Source: Firmicutes bacterium AM31-12AC (GTDB lineage Bacteria; Bacillota; Clostridia; Lachnospirales; Lachnospiraceae). Taken from it: a stretch of DNA of 63,659 nucleotides. The stretch spans positions 1 through 63,659 of the forward strand of contig QUJA01000014.1 in NCBI GenBank assembly GCA_003480425.1, in the 5' to 3' direction. Below the pieces are notes generated by a model. It was not told the DNA's origin, made no database searches, and saw nothing but the letters and a program-made list of their open reading frames with translations. Position 1 is the stretch's first letter. Each line of letters starts with the position of its first letter. Positions 36,665 through 46,279 of this stretch are shown piece after piece. The translations under genes were made by a program, and so were the position numbers.

Positions 36665-38464
36665 TTATTCTTCAGCACTTTCTTCCGGTCTCAACTCCAG
36701 CCCCAACTCAGCAAGCTGTTTATCATCAGCCTGACTAGGTGCATTTGTCATAAGACATGAAGCATCTTTTACTTTCGGGAATGCCATTACGTCACGAATG
36801 CTGTCTACTTTTGCCATCAGCATAACCAGACGGTCCAGACCATAAGCAAGTCCGGCGTGAGGCGGTACTCCGTATTTGAATGCATCTAACAAGAATGAGA
36901 ACTGACGATAAGCCTCTTCTTTTGTAAATCCAAGCACTTCAAACATCTTCTCCTGAATATCGTTCTGATGGATTCGGATACTTCCTCCACCAATCTCATT
37001 ACCATTCAATGTAATATCATATGCTTTCGCACGAACGCGTCCCGGATCTGTGTCGATATACTGCCAGTCTTCTTCCATTGGCATTGTAAATGGATGATGC
37101 ATTGCTGTATAACGATTCTGCTCCTCGCTCCACTCAAGAAGTGGAAATTCTGTGATCCACAGGAATTTGTATTCATTTTTATCCAAAAGTTCTAACTGAC
37201 GGGCAAGTTCCAGACGTAATGCCCCTAAAACATCCCATACAACCTTATTCTTGTCTGCTGCGAAAAGAAGAAGGTCTCCGTTTTCTCCGTCCATTGCTTT
37301 GATCAGATTCTGCATCTCTTCTTCGCTCATAAATTTAGCAAATGAAGATTTTACAGTTCCGTCTTCCTGGATTGCGATATAAGCAAGTCCTTTTGCGCCA
37401 TAATCTTTTGCAAAGCTTACAAGCTTATCAATCTTCTTACGAGGCATTGAGCCCTGACCTTTGGCATTGATACCGCGAACAGTTCCACCATTCTCAATAG
37501 CACCTTTAAATACGACAAATTCACTGTCTTTTACTGTCTCTGTCACATTTACAAGTTCCATACCAAAACGGATATCCGGTTTATCAGAACCGAAACGGTC
37601 CATCGCTTCCTGCCATGTCATTCTCTGAATCGGAAGCTCTACATCAATATCAAGAACCTCTTTAAACAATTTAGCAAGAAGTCTTTCATTGATATCCATA
37701 ACATCTTCTTCATCTACAAAAGAAAGCTCCATATCGATCTGTGTAAATTCAGGCTGTCTGTCTGCACGTAAATCCTCGTCACGGAAACATTTTGCAATCT
37801 GGAAATAACGATCATATCCAGAACACATTAAAAGCTGTTTGTACAGCTGTGGTGACTGTGGAAGTCCATAGAAGCTTCCCGGATGAATACGGCTAGGTAC
37901 AAGATAATCTCTTGCTCCTTCCGGTGTAGTCTTACCAAGGATTGGTGTTTCAATCTCAAGGAATCCCTCATCTGCAAGGAACTGACGAGTCAGTGTTGCA
38001 ATCTTACTTCTCATCATTAAATTACGCTGAAGATCCGGTCTTCTCAAATCCAGATAACGATATTTCAAACGTAAATCCTCTTTTGTTTTAGAGTTCTCCT
38101 CAATTTGGAACGGAGGTGTCTCAGACTCAGATAAAATTCTCATCTGTTCCGGAATCACTTCGATCTCTCCTGTTGCAAGATTCTCATTCACTGCACCTGA
38201 ACGTTTTTCAACCTTACCTACGATTGCTACTACATATTCAGAACGAAGACTTGCTGCTCTTGCGATTAAATCCGCATCACATGAACCATCTTCAAATACC
38301 ACCTGAATAATTCCTGAACGGTCACGTACATCAACGAATACAAGACCTCCTTTATTACGATTCTTCTGAACCCATCCCATAATTGTAACTGTCTCTCCGA
38401 CATTAGCCGCAGAAAGCTCGCCACAACGATGTGTACGATGTAATCCCTGCATTGATTCTGCCAT
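36665..38464 (-). CDS. aspS: Aspartyl-tRNA synthetase
   Basis: 599 residues, the long bacterial form with an inserted GAD domain. The N-terminal OB anticodon-binding domain has VTIMGWVQKNRNKGGLVFVD. Class II motif 2 region FRDEDLRADRQPEFTQID and motif 3 GLAYGLDRLVMLM are clear. It charges tRNA-Asp. It is 32 bp behind hisS, the common Firmicute pair, and followed by the tRNA-Gly promoter. Confidence 0.97.
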   Translation of the reverse strand: MAESMQGLHRTHRCGELSAANVGETVTIMGWVQKNRNKGGLVFVDVRDRSGIIQVVFEDGSCDADLIARAASLRSEYVVAIVGKVEKRSGAVNENLATGEIEVIPEQMRILSESETPPFQIEENSKTKEDLRLKYRYLDLRRPDLQRNLMMRSKIATLTRQFLADEGFLEIETPILGKTTPEGARDYLVPSRIHPGSFYGLPQSPQLYKQLLMCSGYDRYFQIAKCFRDEDLRADRQPEFTQIDMELSFVDEEDVMDINERLLAKLFKEVLDIDVELPIQRMTWQEAMDRFGSDKPDIRFGMELVNVTETVKDSEFVVFKGAIENGGTVRGINAKGQGSMPRKKIDKLVSFAKDYGAKGLAYIAIQEDGTVKSSFAKFMSEEEMQNLIKAMDGENGDLLLFAADKNKVVWDVLGALRLELARQLELLDKNEYKFLWITEFPLLEWSEEQNRYTAMHHPFTMPMEEDWQYIDTDPGRVRAKAYDITLNGNEIGGGSIRIHQNDIQEKMFEVLGFTKEEAYRQFSFLLDAFKYGVPPHAGLAYGLDRLVMLMAKVDSIRDVMAFPKVKDASCLMTNAPSQADDKQLAELGLELRPEESAEE

Positions 38465-38496
38465 TACTTTGTTCCTCTTTTCTTTTCGTTTTTATA

Positions 38497-39747
38497 TTAT
38501 CTGTTGAAAACTTCTACGATTTCTTCATATCCCTGCTGCTGAAGCTGCTCTTTCTGGAATTTCTTATTCTTCTTCATATTCAGAAGCATGATCTGTTTTC
38601 CTGCAGCACGCTCAGCTTTTGCAGCCTCTAATACTTCCAGGATTTTTTCCTGTGGAAGCTTTTTCTCAAGCAAATATGCTTTTTTCACCTTCGTTGTCGG
38701 GATCTTGTATCCACGTTCCAAAAGCAGCATAACAATACGCTCAAATCCAATTGAAAATCCAACCGCCGGTGTATCCTGACCAGTAAACTTACCGATCATC
38801 TCATCATAACGTCCGCCGCCTCCGACAGAGCCGCCGAACTCGTCCATTGAAATCTCAAAAATTGTTCCTGTATAATAAGACATACCTCTTACAAGTGTTG
38901 GATCAAAGCTCATCTTAAACTCAGCCTCTTTCGCACTTTCTACACTTGTAATGATCATCTCCAGCGACTGTGCCGCTTCTTCCGGGAGATACCCAGCCAG
39001 TTTCTCTTTACACCAGCGTACGCCCTCGACATCGTTCGTAATCTCTTTAAAAATCTGGAGATATTTTTCGACTGATTCTTTCGCATAGCCATTTTCCTCT
39101 AACTCCTTCTGAACTCCATCCAGACCAATCTTGTCCATCTTATCCAGAGTAATGAATACGCTGTCATAATCCTTCTCTTCAAATCCGCTGTATGCAGCCA
39201 TTGCTTTTAAGAATCGACGGTCATTGATACGGATTGTAAAGTTATGAAAATCAAGTTTTCCAAGCAATGTAGATGTTGCCAGGATCAACTCAATCTCAGC
39301 CAGATTAGACGGCTCGCCCAAAATATCAATATCGCACTGCATAAACTGACGGAAACGACCTCTTTGTGGACGGTCAGCTCTCCATACATTTCCCATCTGA
39401 AGTGCCTTAAATGGTGCCGGCAATTCATTTGCATTATTGGAATAATATCTTGAAAGCGGAACAGTTAAGTCATAACGAAGCCCGCCATCTACCAAGTCGA
39501 TTTCCTCTTTTGCCTGATCGATCTTCAGTTTCTCACCACGTTTTAAAATCTTGAAGATCAATTTTTCATTGTCTCCTCCCTGCTTACTGCAAAGGTTCTC
39601 AATATGTTCTACACATGGTGTCTCAATTCTGGAAAATCCAAATGACTTGTAAGTCTCCTGGATCAATCCAATCACATAATCCCGGATTTCCATCTCTTCC
39701 GGCATCATGTCCTTCATACCTGTAACTGGTTTCTTCTTTAATGCCAT
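38497..39747 (-). CDS. hisS: Histidyl-tRNA synthetase
   Basis: 416 residues from ATG 39747 (MALKKKPVTGMKDMMPEEM), which has AGGAG upstream; an earlier in-frame start at 39816 lacks one. Class II motifs: motif 2 around RADRPQRGRFRQFMQCD, His-specific LVRGMSYYTGTIFE, and motif 3 AVGFSIGFERIVMLLL. The C-terminal anticodon-binding domain is a little short for the family but ends cleanly. It charges tRNA-His. Confidence 0.96.
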   Translation of the reverse strand: MALKKKPVTGMKDMMPEEMEIRDYVIGLIQETYKSFGFSRIETPCVEHIENLCSKQGGDNEKLIFKILKRGEKLKIDQAKEEIDLVDGGLRYDLTVPLSRYYSNNANELPAPFKALQMGNVWRADRPQRGRFRQFMQCDIDILGEPSNLAEIELILATSTLLGKLDFHNFTIRINDRRFLKAMAAYSGFEEKDYDSVFITLDKMDKIGLDGVQKELEENGYAKESVEKYLQIFKEITNDVEGVRWCKEKLAGYLPEEAAQSLEMIITSVESAKEAEFKMSFDPTLVRGMSYYTGTIFEISMDEFGGSVGGGGRYDEMIGKFTGQDTPAVGFSIGFERIVMLLLERGYKIPTTKVKKAYLLEKKLPQEKILEVLEAAKAERAAGKQIMLLNMKKNKKFQKEQLQQQGYEEIVEVFNR

Positions 39748-39896
39748 GTATTTATTCTCCTTTTTATCAAAATCTATATCATGAAGAGTCTGTCCGCAGA
39801 AGGACAAGACTTTCACCTTTTCTCTTCATCTCGCCTTTACTGCCGGTATTCCCCTACTTTCACCTCTCACTATTATAGTTTTTGTGTTATAGTATG

Positions 39897-41345
39897 TCAA
39901 TTGCTTTTCCGTTTGATCATCTCATCAATGCGAGCAATATACTCTTCAATATTCTTTACATTTTCTATACGGATCAGATTTGTTTCTTTCCCATTTTCTG
40001 TCTTAATTTTTTCAGGTAACACAATCTTTGTTGTTGCGCCTGCCCCGGCTGCATAAATAGTTTGTTTTTCTTCCATAATCAGTATATTGTAAATTCCTGC
40101 TTTATCGGCTTTTGCATAACCGACATTTTCGAAATTACCCGCAATATTTTTCTGTCTATATAAATAATACGGAACTAATCCAAGCTTTTCTGCCGTTTTT
40201 GCCGCGTCCTCTACCATCTCTGTGATTTCTGTGTGCAAATCTCTCACCGGCTGTTCCTGTGCCATTCTGGCAGCACGTTTGATTGCCAGAGAATGTACTG
40301 TCAGACTATCCGGAGATAATTCTTCAATCTGGCGAAGTGTATCTCTCATATCTTCTGCATTTTCTCCCGGAAGCCCTGCAATAAGGTCCATATTAATGTT
40401 GTCAAATCCCAGCTCTCTTGCGAGATGGAAAATATCCTTCACAGCCTGAACGGTATGTTTTCTTCCCACAAGATCCAATGTTTTCTGCTGCATTGTCTGC
40501 GGATTGACCGAAATACGTGTCACCGGATGGCTGCATATCACTTCCAGTTTTTCTTTCGTAATACTGTCAGGCCTTCCCGCTTCCACCGTATATTCCAAAA
40601 GCTCTGCGCCACGTTCTTCATTTAAGAATAACTCGTCAATCACATTTAACAATTTTTCCAACTGCTTGGCTGTAAGAGTTGTCGGCGTTCCTCCTCCGAT
40701 ATAAATCGTATTGAGCGTCTTTCCTTCTGTCTCTTTTGCGATATGGTGAAGCTCTATGCAAAGTGCCTTCAGATAATCATCCATACGTGGACTCCACACA
40801 TCGATCGGTGAAGAACTAAATGAACAATAAGAGCAGATGCTTGGGCAAAATGGAATCCCGACATACAAACTGAAGCCATTTAGATAATCCAGTTTGCTAA
40901 GCAATGCCTTCTCTCTGCATGCAATATCAACAGCCAGCCTTGCTTTCTTCTCTGACACGCAATACACTTCCTGTAAAAATGCTTTTGCCTGTGCTTCGTT
41001 CATTCCATTTTCCATCTGGTGCATTGCAAGTTTTGTCGGGCGAACTCCTGTAAGCATTCCCCACGCCATCTCCTGCCCTGTCTTTTCAGATAAAAACCGG
41101 TACACCATTTTCGTTACTATTTTTTTCTTTTCCTGTGCATCTTCCTTCTTTTGATTTTCCTCAAACTCCTTCGCATCCAGCAAAAAACAAGAGCCGTCAT
41201 CCAACTCAATCCGGACCAACGGTTCTTGCTCTGCATCGACACATTGTTTGATTTCCGCATTTGGGAAAAATGCTTTCGTTATATGATATAAGGTATAAGT
41301 ATATAATGTTTCTTTACATTGAATTTGAATCATTCTGTTAATCAA
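39897..41345 (-). CDS. hemZ: HemZ-like radical SAM coproporphyrinogen dehydrogenase
   Basis: 482 residues. The radical SAM CxxxCxxC is in PFCPSICSYCSF at about residue 175, preceded by a ~160-residue HemZ-type N-terminal extension. IYIGGGTPTTLTAKQLEKLL and VEAGRPDSITKEKL are typical of the HemN/HemZ group. It would oxidise coproporphyrinogen III anaerobically; no other heme genes are visible here, so a different radical SAM reaction cannot be excluded. Neighbour of hisS in many Lachnospiraceae. Confidence 0.88.
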   Translation of the reverse strand: MINRMIQIQCKETLYTYTLYHITKAFFPNAEIKQCVDAEQEPLVRIELDDGSCFLLDAKEFEENQKKEDAQEKKKIVTKMVYRFLSEKTGQEMAWGMLTGVRPTKLAMHQMENGMNEAQAKAFLQEVYCVSEKKARLAVDIACREKALLSKLDYLNGFSLYVGIPFCPSICSYCSFSSSPIDVWSPRMDDYLKALCIELHHIAKETEGKTLNTIYIGGGTPTTLTAKQLEKLLNVIDELFLNEERGAELLEYTVEAGRPDSITKEKLEVICSHPVTRISVNPQTMQQKTLDLVGRKHTVQAVKDIFHLARELGFDNINMDLIAGLPGENAEDMRDTLRQIEELSPDSLTVHSLAIKRAARMAQEQPVRDLHTEITEMVEDAAKTAEKLGLVPYYLYRQKNIAGNFENVGYAKADKAGIYNILIMEEKQTIYAAGAGATTKIVLPEKIKTENGKETNLIRIENVKNIEEYIARIDEMIKRKSN

Positions 41346-41377
41346 TGCCCCCTGTTAAACAATTCGTATCTTAGCAT

Positions 41378-42013
41378 TTAAATGAACGGATTATGTTTCC
41401 GCTCATATCCAATTGTCGTTTCTTCCATATGTCCAGGATAAACCATCGTATCTTCCGGTAGCACGATCAGTTTATCTCTCACCGCTCTTACAAGCTGTGA
41501 ACTGCTTCCGGTTGGAAAATCGGTTCTCCCGATTGATGCGCAGAACAAACTGTCACCGCTAAAAAGCACCTCTTCTTCTGCAATATAATAACAGCATCCG
41601 CCAGCTGTATGTCCCGGCGTCTCGATTACTTTTATCTTCATGCCGGCAATCTCCAGTTCCTCTCCATCACGCACATATGTTGCATCAGAAAATGTATATC
41701 CTCCGCCATATGCCGCAGACAAATTCAGCCTTGCATCCTGTAATATCTCTTGTTCCTTCTCAGACGCATACACCGGCACCTTAAACTTCTCCCGCACACC
41801 GTCAATTCCCATAATATGGTCAAAATGTCCATGTGTCAGAAGGATTGCTTTCAGACTCAACCCTTCTGTTTCTATATAAGATATAACATTCTTGTCACAA
41901 ACTGCCGGGTCTACAATAAAACACTCTTTTGTATTCTCATTGCTTACCACATAGCAGTTCGTCCCAATCATGCCTATCACAAATTTCTTAATTCTCATGT
42001 CATCCACCTGCAC
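41378..42013 (-). CDS. MBL-fold metallohydrolase (glyoxalase II-like)
   Basis: 211 residues from GTG 42013, which has GAGGAG 6 nt upstream; ATG 41998 (MRIKKFVIG) is an alternative start. Metal motif LTHGHFDHIMGIDG, then ETPGHTAGGCCYY, FSGDSLF and PGHMEETTIGYE complete the metallo-beta-lactamase fold. Probably a cytoplasmic thioester hydrolase; substrate unknown. It lies between relA and hemZ. Confidence 0.9.
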   Translation of the reverse strand: MQVDDMRIKKFVIGMIGTNCYVVSNENTKECFIVDPAVCDKNVISYIETEGLSLKAILLTHGHFDHIMGIDGVREKFKVPVYASEKEQEILQDARLNLSAAYGGGYTFSDATYVRDGEELEIAGMKIKVIETPGHTAGGCCYYIAEEEVLFSGDSLFCASIGRTDFPTGSSSQLVRAVRDKLIVLPEDTMVYPGHMEETTIGYERKHNPFI

Positions 42014-42067
42014 AAACTACTCCTCATTTTCCCCAATGATTCGCATTCATGCGTTTACACCTTTCTA

Positions 42068-44370
42068 TTAGCTGGCTGTCCTCTCGATGTCCAGTACACC
42101 TTCCACCTGACGAAGCTTATCGATCACTCTGTTCAGCTCATCTCTTCCATGTACGATAAATCCCATATCTAATGTAGCTGTTCCTTTTTTACTTGTACGC
42201 ACATTCATAGATTTTACATCCAGCTTTGCTTCTGTAAATATCTTTGAAATATCCATCAGAAGTCCCTGTCTGTCGTGTGCATACATCTTCAGCTCTGCAA
42301 GATACTGACCACCATTATCACCTGCGCCTTCCCACTCAGCTCGATCAGACGCTCACGCTCTGCCGCAGACAAATGAAGCATATTCACACAATCTGTACGA
42401 TGGATAGACATACCACGACCACGGGTCACAAAACCAACAATCTCATCTCCCGGAACCGGATTACAGCATTTCGAAAAACGCACTGCCATATCATCGATTC
42501 CTTTGACAATAATTCCACTCTTCGATTTTGCAATATGAACCTTCTGCGATGGCACTCCTGATAATGTCTCCAAAATCGTCTCATCTGTAATCTCTTTTTT
42601 GTGATCCTTCTGATATTCTTCCATCAAACGGTTCACTACCTGACCCTCTTTGAGTCCTCCATGACCGATTGCCGCCAGCACAGACTCCCAGTCACGGAAT
42701 CCATATTTTTGCTGCACGATCTGTAAATATTTTGGTTTGCTGATATCTGCCAGATTAATTGCTTTTGCCTTACAGTATGCTGCGATCAGCTCTCGTCCAC
42801 GAACAATATTCTCTTCCTTAAACTCTTTCTTAAACCATTGGTTGATCTTGCTCTTTGCCTGTGTACTCTTTACAATATTCAGCCAATCCCTGCTTGGCCC
42901 CTTCGAATTCTGTGACGTCAATATCTCAATACGGTCACCATTCTGAATCTTATAATCAATGTTTACAAGCTTTCCATTCACTCGTGCTCCGACCATCTTA
43001 TTGCCGACTGCACTATGGATTGCATACGCAAAATCCACAGGTGTAGAACCATTCGGCAGATTCTTCACATCTCCGTTCGGAGTGAAGCAGTACACATCTT
43101 CTGTAAAGAGATCCAAATCACCTTTCAACAGGCTTAAAAATTCTCTGTTATCTGACATGTCACGCTGCCACTCCAGAATCTGACGCAGCCAGCTCAACTT
43201 CTCTTCTTCCTGGTTCTTTGCTACACCCTTCGTTCCGTCTCCGCTCTCTTTATATTTCCAATGAGCAGCAATACCATACTCAGCAGTTTTATGCATCTCT
43301 TCTGTACGGATCTGAATCTCAAACGGCTGTCCGGATGGTCCGATCAAAGTCGTATGAAGAGACTGATACATGTTTGCCTTCGGCATCGCAATATAATCCT
43401 TAAATCTTCCCGGAACCGGTGTATACATTTCATGGATCACACCCAGAGCTGCATAACAGTCCTTTACCGTATCAACAATAATACGGACCGCAAACAAATC
43501 GTAAATCTGATCCAATGTCTTGTTCTGATTTACCATCTTCTTATAAATACTGAAGAAATGCTTTACTCTTCCGTACACCTTCGCTTTGATGTTTGCATTC
43601 TCCATATGCTTTGACACTTCCGCAACAATCTGTTGCACAAACTCTTCGCGCTTTGTCTTACGTTCATTGAGATCTCTGACCAGCTGATAATACACTTCCG
43701 GATTCGAATACTTCAATGAAAGGTCATCCAACTCAATCTTAATCTTTGAAATACCAAGACGCTGTGCGATCGGTGCATAAATATCCATCGTCTCACGCGC
43801 CTTCTCCTGCTGCTTGGCCGGTGTCATAAATTCCAATGTACGCATATTATGCAGACGGTCTGCCAGTTTGATAATAATGACACGAATATCCTTCGCCATA
43901 GCCAGAAACATCTTACGCAGGTTCTCTGCCTGGACTTCCAGCTTATCTTTTGAATAAGACAATTGTCCCAGTTTTGTAACACCATCTACAAGAAGAGCCA
44001 CCTCTGAGCCGAATTCTCTCGTAATATCATCCAGTGTCATCACGGTATCTTCCACGACATCATGAAGCATTCCTGCAACGATCGTCTCTTTATCCATCTC
44101 AAGGTCTGCCAGGATAATCCCTACCCACAAAGGATGAATGATGTATGGTTCACCTGACTTTCTAAACTGCTCCTTATGTGCTTCACTCGCAATCTTATAA
44201 GCCTTTTCAATCAATGAAATATCTGCAGACGGATGATATTTCGTCACTCTGGCAATCAATGCCTGATATAACTTTTCCGGGTCTTGATAATCTTCCGGAT
44301 TTTTGACGGCATGACCATCAACAATCTCCAAATTTTTATTCAACAATTGATATTCTAATGTCCCTGCCAT
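42068..44370 (-). CDS. relA: Bifunctional (p)ppGpp synthetase/hydrolase, frameshifted near C-terminus
   Basis: Start ATG 44370 (MAGTLEYQLLNKN) with GGGGGA; earlier ATGs lack a site. Domain order: HD hydrolase (MLHDVVEDT, about residue 80), RelA synthetase (YGRVKHFFSIYKKM, near 260), TGS domain (FTPNGDVKNLPNGSTPVDFA, near 410), zinc-finger-like CCNPVPGDEI, then ACT. The frame breaks at 42335-42342 (GAGGCTGAG read as GAGCTGAG). The ACT domain continues as GGQYLAELKMYAHDRQGLLM to 42068. Repair gives 767 residues. It controls the stringent response. Sequencing error is likely. Confidence 0.94.
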
Positions 44371-44489
44371 CAAAATTCCCCCTTTTGTTCTCATTTGTAA
44401 TATGCATATATGTAAATAGTATAGCATTTTTTTCAAAATTGTAAATAATCTGTTTTTTCCAGCTTATCAAGTATTTTTTAAGCCAAAGC

Positions 44490-46211
44490 TTACTTTGAAG
44501 GATTATAATTCTGAACTACCATTTGAATCGTTCTTTCACCTCGAAATTCATTAATCGATGGATAATAAGTAAATGCCATCGTTTCACTTTGCTCAATTGT
44601 TTCCAGACATGCTTCTACATCACCAAAACAAATTGCATCCATTTCATACCCATCTTTGTCCTGCACCTTGAACTTTAATACGTTTTTATTCTTTCCGATA
44701 ATGCGCGGATCGATCACCTTCAGATTTTTCTCTGCAAATAAGGGTTTTGGATTCCCCTTGCCAAATGGTTCCAAAAGCTCCAGTTCCTGAATCAGACTTT
44801 CGTTCACATATCGAAGTGGAAGCTGCATATCAATCGAAATTTTTTCTGTCAGATCATCCTCTGTCAGATTTGCACATTCATTGATTGACTCTCGGAAGCG
44901 TTCCACATTTTCTTCTTTCAAAGATAATCCGGCTGCCAGCTTATGTCCTCCGAATTTTGTAAACAATGCCCTGCATTTATTCATTTCTTCAAACATATTA
45001 TAAGCCTCAATTGAGCGACCGGATCCCTTCACATCCTCTTCGCCCTGTGTCAGCGCAAATACCGGACGATAATATTTCTCACGGATACGCCCCGCAATGA
45101 TACCGGCTATACTTTCATGACAGTCCGGCAAATAGACAACCAGCACCTTATCTTCTTTTAATGAAGTATTTTCAATCAAATCAACAGCCTGTTCCACGCC
45201 TTTTTCTGTCATTTCCTTTCGGCTATCATTGAGTGCTTTCAAATCTTCCGCAAGCATCACCGCTTCTCTTCTTGTCTTTGCATTTAACAAATTCAAAGCT
45301 CTCTTCGCTGTATCCAGACGCCCGCCTGCGTTGATGCATGGCCCAATCACAAATCCGATGTGATACGCATTCAAAGAATCCACCGGCACACCGGTACATT
45401 CCATCAATGCTTTCAAGCCTTCATTGCTCGTTCTTTTAAGCATTTCTAATCCCTGCTTTACGAAAATGCGATTTTCTCCGGTCAAATCCATCACATCGCC
45501 AATCGTTGCAATCGCAACATTTTCCATCAAATAATCAACATCTTCCGCATCCTTTTGCATCACACCATAAAGAGCTTCTATCAGTTTATAAGAAACCGCA
45601 GCCCCGCACAGTCCTTTAAATGGATACGGACAATCTTCCCTGTGCGGGTCTATCACCGCATCTGCATGTGGTAATAAATACTCTTTTCCGTCCCCGACAT
45701 CTATATAAGGTACTTCATGATGATCCGTCACAATGATCGTTAAGCCTTGCTGCTTGCCATATGCGATTTCATCCATCGCCGCAATGCCATTGTCGCAGGT
45801 TATGATTGTGTCAATCCCATCTTCGATTGCACGGTCGATCAACGCTTTATTCAGCCCATATCCATCCTTGATCCTGTCCGGGATATCCGTATCGACATCC
45901 CCGCCAAGATTCGAGATTCCTTCCTGTAAAATATATGTCGCATTGACACCATCAATATCATAGTCTCCTATTACACGGATTGGATCATTTGCCTGGATTT
46001 TTTCTTTTAATATTGTGACTGCCTTATCCATATCTTTCATTAACATCCCATCATACAGATCGGCTATCGTTCCATTTAGATAAAGCTCAATTTCATCCTT
46101 TGTTATCATCTCACGATTTCGGATCAGGCGTGCAAGAATCGGAGAAATCTGAAACATTTCACCAATCTGATAAAAATCCGCCTTCTTCATCGTCACAAAC
46201 CATTTCTCCAT
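44490..46211 (-). CDS. recJ: Single-stranded-DNA-specific exonuclease RecJ
   Basis: 573 residues from ATG 46211 (MEKWFVTMKKADF), preceded by AAGGGGACGG. DHH phosphoesterase motifs: VIGDYDIDGVNATYIL, TCDNGIAAMDEI, VTDHHEVPYID, then DHHA1 with GSGRSIEAYNMFE and GGHKLAAGLSL. A C-terminal OB domain follows. It degrades single-stranded DNA 5' to 3' in repair. It lies between secDF and relA, the standard order in related genomes. Confidence 0.95.
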   Translation of the reverse strand: MEKWFVTMKKADFYQIGEMFQISPILARLIRNREMITKDEIELYLNGTIADLYDGMLMKDMDKAVTILKEKIQANDPIRVIGDYDIDGVNATYILQEGISNLGGDVDTDIPDRIKDGYGLNKALIDRAIEDGIDTIITCDNGIAAMDEIAYGKQQGLTIIVTDHHEVPYIDVGDGKEYLLPHADAVIDPHREDCPYPFKGLCGAAVSYKLIEALYGVMQKDAEDVDYLMENVAIATIGDVMDLTGENRIFVKQGLEMLKRTSNEGLKALMECTGVPVDSLNAYHIGFVIGPCINAGGRLDTAKRALNLLNAKTRREAVMLAEDLKALNDSRKEMTEKGVEQAVDLIENTSLKEDKVLVVYLPDCHESIAGIIAGRIREKYYRPVFALTQGEEDVKGSGRSIEAYNMFEEMNKCRALFTKFGGHKLAAGLSLKEENVERFRESINECANLTEDDLTEKISIDMQLPLRYVNESLIQELELLEPFGKGNPKPLFAEKNLKVIDPRIIGKNKNVLKFKVQDKDGYEMDAICFGDVEACLETIEQSETMAFTYYPSINEFRGERTIQMVVQNYNPSK

Positions 46212-46279
46212 CTTCCGTCCCCTTTTCATTTTCAAAAAAGGACAGACATGAAACTCATGCCTATCCCTTTTATCATTTT